Shown one piece after another: positions 61,663-64,000 of a stretch of 64,000 nt of DNA. Location: NCBI RefSeq assembly GCF_018717645.1, contig NZ_JAFLHG010000006.1:1-64000 (forward strand). The letters are read 5' to 3'. The position numbers and the translations under genes were made by a program. This DNA is from Microbacterium flavum (lineage in GTDB: Bacteria; Actinomycetota; Actinomycetes; Actinomycetales; Microbacteriaceae). Every line of letters begins with the position of its first letter. Position 1 is the first letter of the stretch. The notes under the pieces were generated by a model that saw nothing but the letters and a program-made list of their open reading frames with translations, had not been told where the DNA came from and did not search any database.

Positions 61663-62883
61663 GTGCCCGATCCCCTGATGCCACCCGTGAACCGCTCGCC
61701 CAGCCAGGACGCGGTGTGGGGCTACGCCTGGGGAGTGCGGGAGTTCACGGCGAGCGACGCGATGGAGGCGACCGGGATGACCCGCTCGACGGTCATCGAT
61801 GCCGTCGACGGGCTCGTGGATCTCGGCGTCCTCCGCGAGCTCGCCAATGCGCGCGACGCGGGTCAGTACCGGAAGGGCCGCCCCGCGCGGAGGTTCGAAC
61901 TGCGGGAGGACGCCGCGGTCCTCGTCGGGGTCGACGCCGGGCGCGGGCACATGACGGTCGTCGTCAGCGACCTCCGTTCCCAGCCTCTCGTCACCTACCG
62001 GGCCGACGCCGACGCCGACGCGACGAATGAGGACGTCCCCGAGCGGCGGCGCCTCATCGGGGCGGTCGTCGACGCGGCCCTCGACCAGGCGGGGAAGGAG
62101 CGCGCGGACGTCGCAGCGCTCTGCGTCGGCGTCCCGGCGCCGGTCGACCGGACGGGGCGCTCACCACGGCATCGGACCGGCTTCTGGGACCTCATGAACC
62201 CCGATCTTCTGGGCCTGTTCGCGTGGGCTCCGCTCCTGAGGATCGACAACGACGCGTCGCTCGCGGCGGTGGCGGAGGGAGCGAACGGCGCCGCCCGCGG
62301 GTGCGTCGACTACGTGTCGCTGCTTGCCGGCGATCGCCTCGGCGCCGGAGTCGTGGTGGATGGCCGGGTTCTGCGCGGTGCGCACGGCGGTGTCGGCGAG
62401 ATGGTCGCGTTCGACCACGTCGACGGTGTCGGTTCCGCCTACGGGCTCGGGTACCTCACCACGCACTGGGCGCGAGAGGCGATCGCCATGGGAGAGGCCG
62501 ACCCTGCGGGGGCGCTCGCGCGCGCAGACCACCTCGATGCGCGCGCCGTGCTGGAACTTGCGGCGGCGGGCGACCGCGACGCACAGCGGGTCACCGAGCG
62601 CGTCAGCCGCGTGCTCGCCCGCATCGTCAGTGTGCTCGGGAGCATGTTCGACCCGCGCGTGGTCGTCGTGTCGGGTGCCGTCTCCGCCGGGGTGGAGCAG
62701 GTCGCCGCCTCAGCGCGCGCCGCGCTGCCCACCGATCTCGACCTCCCCGCCCCCGAACTCGTCATCTCGACCCTCGGCGCGGATGTCGTCGTGATCGGCG
62801 CGGTCGCCGCCGCCGCCGACCTTGCGCGCGCGCACCTCCTCCAGGACCCGATCGTCGCGTCGCTCGTCGGAGCGCGGGCCTGA
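61663..62883 (+). CDS. ROK-family transcriptional repressor
   Basis: A 406-residue protein; GTG at 61663 has AAAGGT upstream. The N-terminal winged helix (FTASDAMEATGMTRSTVIDAV, about 28-50) is followed by a ROK sugar-kinase-like domain with LVGVDAGRGHMTVV, LRIDNDASLAAVAEGANGAA and HGGVGEMVAFDH. The CxCGxxGC zinc motif typical of many ROK proteins is missing. Divergent from the uptake operon, the likely target; sensing of a glucoside or glucose phosphate is inferred. Confidence 0.85.
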   Translation: MPDPLMPPVNRSPSQDAVWGYAWGVREFTASDAMEATGMTRSTVIDAVDGLVDLGVLRELANARDAGQYRKGRPARRFELREDAAVLVGVDAGRGHMTVVVSDLRSQPLVTYRADADADATNEDVPERRRLIGAVVDAALDQAGKERADVAALCVGVPAPVDRTGRSPRHRTGFWDLMNPDLLGLFAWAPLLRIDNDASLAAVAEGANGAARGCVDYVSLLAGDRLGAGVVVDGRVLRGAHGGVGEMVAFDHVDGVGSAYGLGYLTTHWAREAIAMGEADPAGALARADHLDARAVLELAAAGDRDAQRVTERVSRVLARIVSVLGSMFDPRVVVVSGAVSAGVEQVAASARAALPTDLDLPAPELVISTLGADVVVIGAVAAAADLARAHLLQDPIVASLVGARA

Positions 62884-63771
62884 TCCGCGCCGGGCGCGGT
62901 GCGCGCGAGGCTGCGCCGAGGAGACGAGCACCCCGCCGATGAGGAGCGCGCCGCCGGTCAGCTCGGCGGGCGTCGGGATCTGACCCAGCAGGAGGGCGGC
63001 GGAGGCCATGGCCACCACCGGGGCGAGCAGCACCCACGGCACGACCGCCGCGGACCGGTTGCGGGAGAGCAGTCCGTTCCAGATCGAGTAGCCGACGATC
63101 GTGCAGAGGACGGCCGTGTACAGGGTGGAGAGCACCGATGACCAGCCGAAGGCCGCGAGACCGAGCCCGATGGCATCCGGCCCCTCCACGGCGAGGGAGA
63201 GCCCGAGCGCGGGGACGGGCACGACGAGCGCCGACCAGACGGTGAGCGACAGGCCGCCCAGACGCCCGCGGCCCGCGACGACGCCGGCCCGGCGCGAGAT
63301 GACGTTGCCGATCGCCCACGACGCGGCCGCCGCGAGGGCGAGCGCGACGGCCAGCGCGGGCGCGTTCCCCCCGCGGCCGGCAGCGACGATCGCGAGCCCG
63401 ATGACCCCCACCGCGACGCCGATCGCCTGCAGCGGGGTCGGCCTCTCGCGCAGCGCGAGCGCGGCGAAGGCGATCGTGAACACCGCCTGCGCCTGCAGGA
63501 CGAGCGCGGCGAGCCCGGGCTGGAGTCCGAGCGCCATCGAGGTGTACAGCAGCCCGAACTGACCGAGGCACATGAACAGACCGACACCGACGACCGTCCG
63601 CCACGAGGTGCGGGGGCGGGGTACCACGACGACCGCCGCCGCGACGACGACGAAGCGGATCGCGACGAACAGGAGCGGGGGAACGCCGCGCATGCCCCAG
63701 TCGATGACGACGAAGTTGAACCCCCACAGCGAGGCCACCGCAGCGGCCAGCATCATGTCGCGTCTGCTCAC
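62710..63771 (-). CDS. EamA/DMT-family transporter with an unusual C-terminal extension
   Basis: A 353-residue protein; GTG at 63771 (VSRRDMMLAAAVASLWGFN) chosen, as longer frames cover the divergent promoter region. Ten helices in two EamA repeats end near residue 300 (LTGGALLIGGVLVSSAQP). About 55 hydrophilic residues follow, and 174 bp of the frame lie antisense to the 3' end of the ROK gene. The tail has low-complexity Gly/Asp/Glu character and is unlikely to be a domain. Family role: export of amino acids or metabolites. Divergent LysR gene is the probable regulator. Confidence 0.8.
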   Translation of the reverse strand: MSRRDMMLAAAVASLWGFNFVVIDWGMRGVPPLLFVAIRFVVVAAAVVVVPRPRTSWRTVVGVGLFMCLGQFGLLYTSMALGLQPGLAALVLQAQAVFTIAFAALALRERPTPLQAIGVAVGVIGLAIVAAGRGGNAPALAVALALAAAASWAIGNVISRRAGVVAGRGRLGGLSLTVWSALVVPVPALGLSLAVEGPDAIGLGLAAFGWSSVLSTLYTAVLCTIVGYSIWNGLLSRNRSAAVVPWVLLAPVVAMASAALLLGQIPTPAELTGGALLIGGVLVSSAQPRAHRARRGSGPRSDERRDDRVLEEVRARKVGGGGDRADHDDIRAEGRDDEFGGGEVEIGGQRGAR

Positions 63772-63844
63772 TCGTTCAGCATCGGAGTTCTGGTCGATGA
63801 AGCACAAGCGATGATTCGGATGCCTCACCATGTAGCATCCCTTC

Positions 63845-64000
63845 ATGATCGATCTCGAGGCCGTCGTCGCCCTGCGCGCTGTCGCGACCGGCGGCAGCGT
63901 CGTCGCGGCGGCATCGACCCTCGGATACACGCCGTCCGCGATCTCCCAGCAGATCAAGAGGCTCGAGCGGGGCACCGGGATCGCCCTCCTGGAGCGCGTC
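63845..64000 (+). CDS. LysR-family regulator, N-terminus only (window ends)
   Basis: The first 52 residues, MIDLEAVVALRAVATGGSVV then AAASTLGYTPSAISQQIKRL and ERGTGIALLERV, form the LysR winged helix-turn-helix. The gene runs off the window. It is divergent from the EamA transporter, the typical LysE/EamA-LysR arrangement; an ATCGCTTGTGCTTCATCG dyad lies in between (63791-63815 region). Confidence 0.85.
   Translation, partial: MIDLEAVVALRAVATGGSVVAAASTLGYTPSAISQQIKRLERGTGIALLERV

Overview
The window is a stretch of a high-GC actinobacterial chromosome, most likely Microbacterium or a close Microbacteriaceae relative. The basis is gene content, frequent GTG/TTG starts, tightly coupled genes (ATGA, GTGA and TGATG overlaps) and the actinobacterial type of its regulators (CsoR, CmtR, MmyB-type, HelR). 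The genus is an inference. I saw no tRNA, rRNA or CRISPR array.

Left edge (1-3.2 kb): a nest of broken genes. The end of an IS3-family element sits inside an IS21-family istA, and the IS21 element has cut an MmyB-type regulator. Downstream are a carboxymuconolactone decarboxylase-like gene, a cupin and a frameshifted, truncated SDR. The SDR meets a truncated CtpG-type metal ATPase head to head at about 3.17 kb.

Metal island (3.1-36 kb): a CmtR/CtpG cadmium-lead type module; a truncated type II GAPDH; a UbiB kinase with a P-loop partner; a csoR-copZ-copA-YHS copper operon; a flavoprotein-Lnt pair; a DUF4396-multicopper oxidase fusion; a seven-gene envelope operon (M23 peptidase, Lgt, ResB, ResC/CcsA-type protein, small membrane protein, TlpA-like lipoprotein, CcdA); DUF305 and beta-propeller lipoproteins; phosphoketolase; a CopB-like ATPase with CPD instead of CPC/CPH; and a Tat-type multicopper oxidase. 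Three small two-helix membrane proteins ending in LSISRT (DUF6153-like) recur through the island. Four copies of one operator, ATACCC-N5-GGGTAT, each merged with a -10 hexamer, precede csoR, the oxidase fusion and two of the LSISRT genes. I read this as one CsoR-type regulon that exports and oxidises copper and repairs envelope thiols and lipoproteins.

Core-like region (36-64 kb): GNAT, NTF2-like and phosphotransferase genes; a second UbiB; a MerR-peroxiredoxin fusion; small enzymes (PNPOx-like, cupin, SDR/TetR pair, MFS exporter); a HelR-type RNA polymerase recycling ATPase preceded by a near-perfect rifamycin-associated element; a TerC transporter with a probable yybP-ykoY manganese riboswitch; an FMN hydroxyacid dehydrogenase; and a maltose/oligosaccharide-type ABC uptake operon with a GH13 glucosidase under a divergent ROK repressor. 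The window ends in a divergent EamA/LysR pair. A dispersed GTCCAT/GGACAT palindromic repeat occurs three times between 36 and 41 kb.
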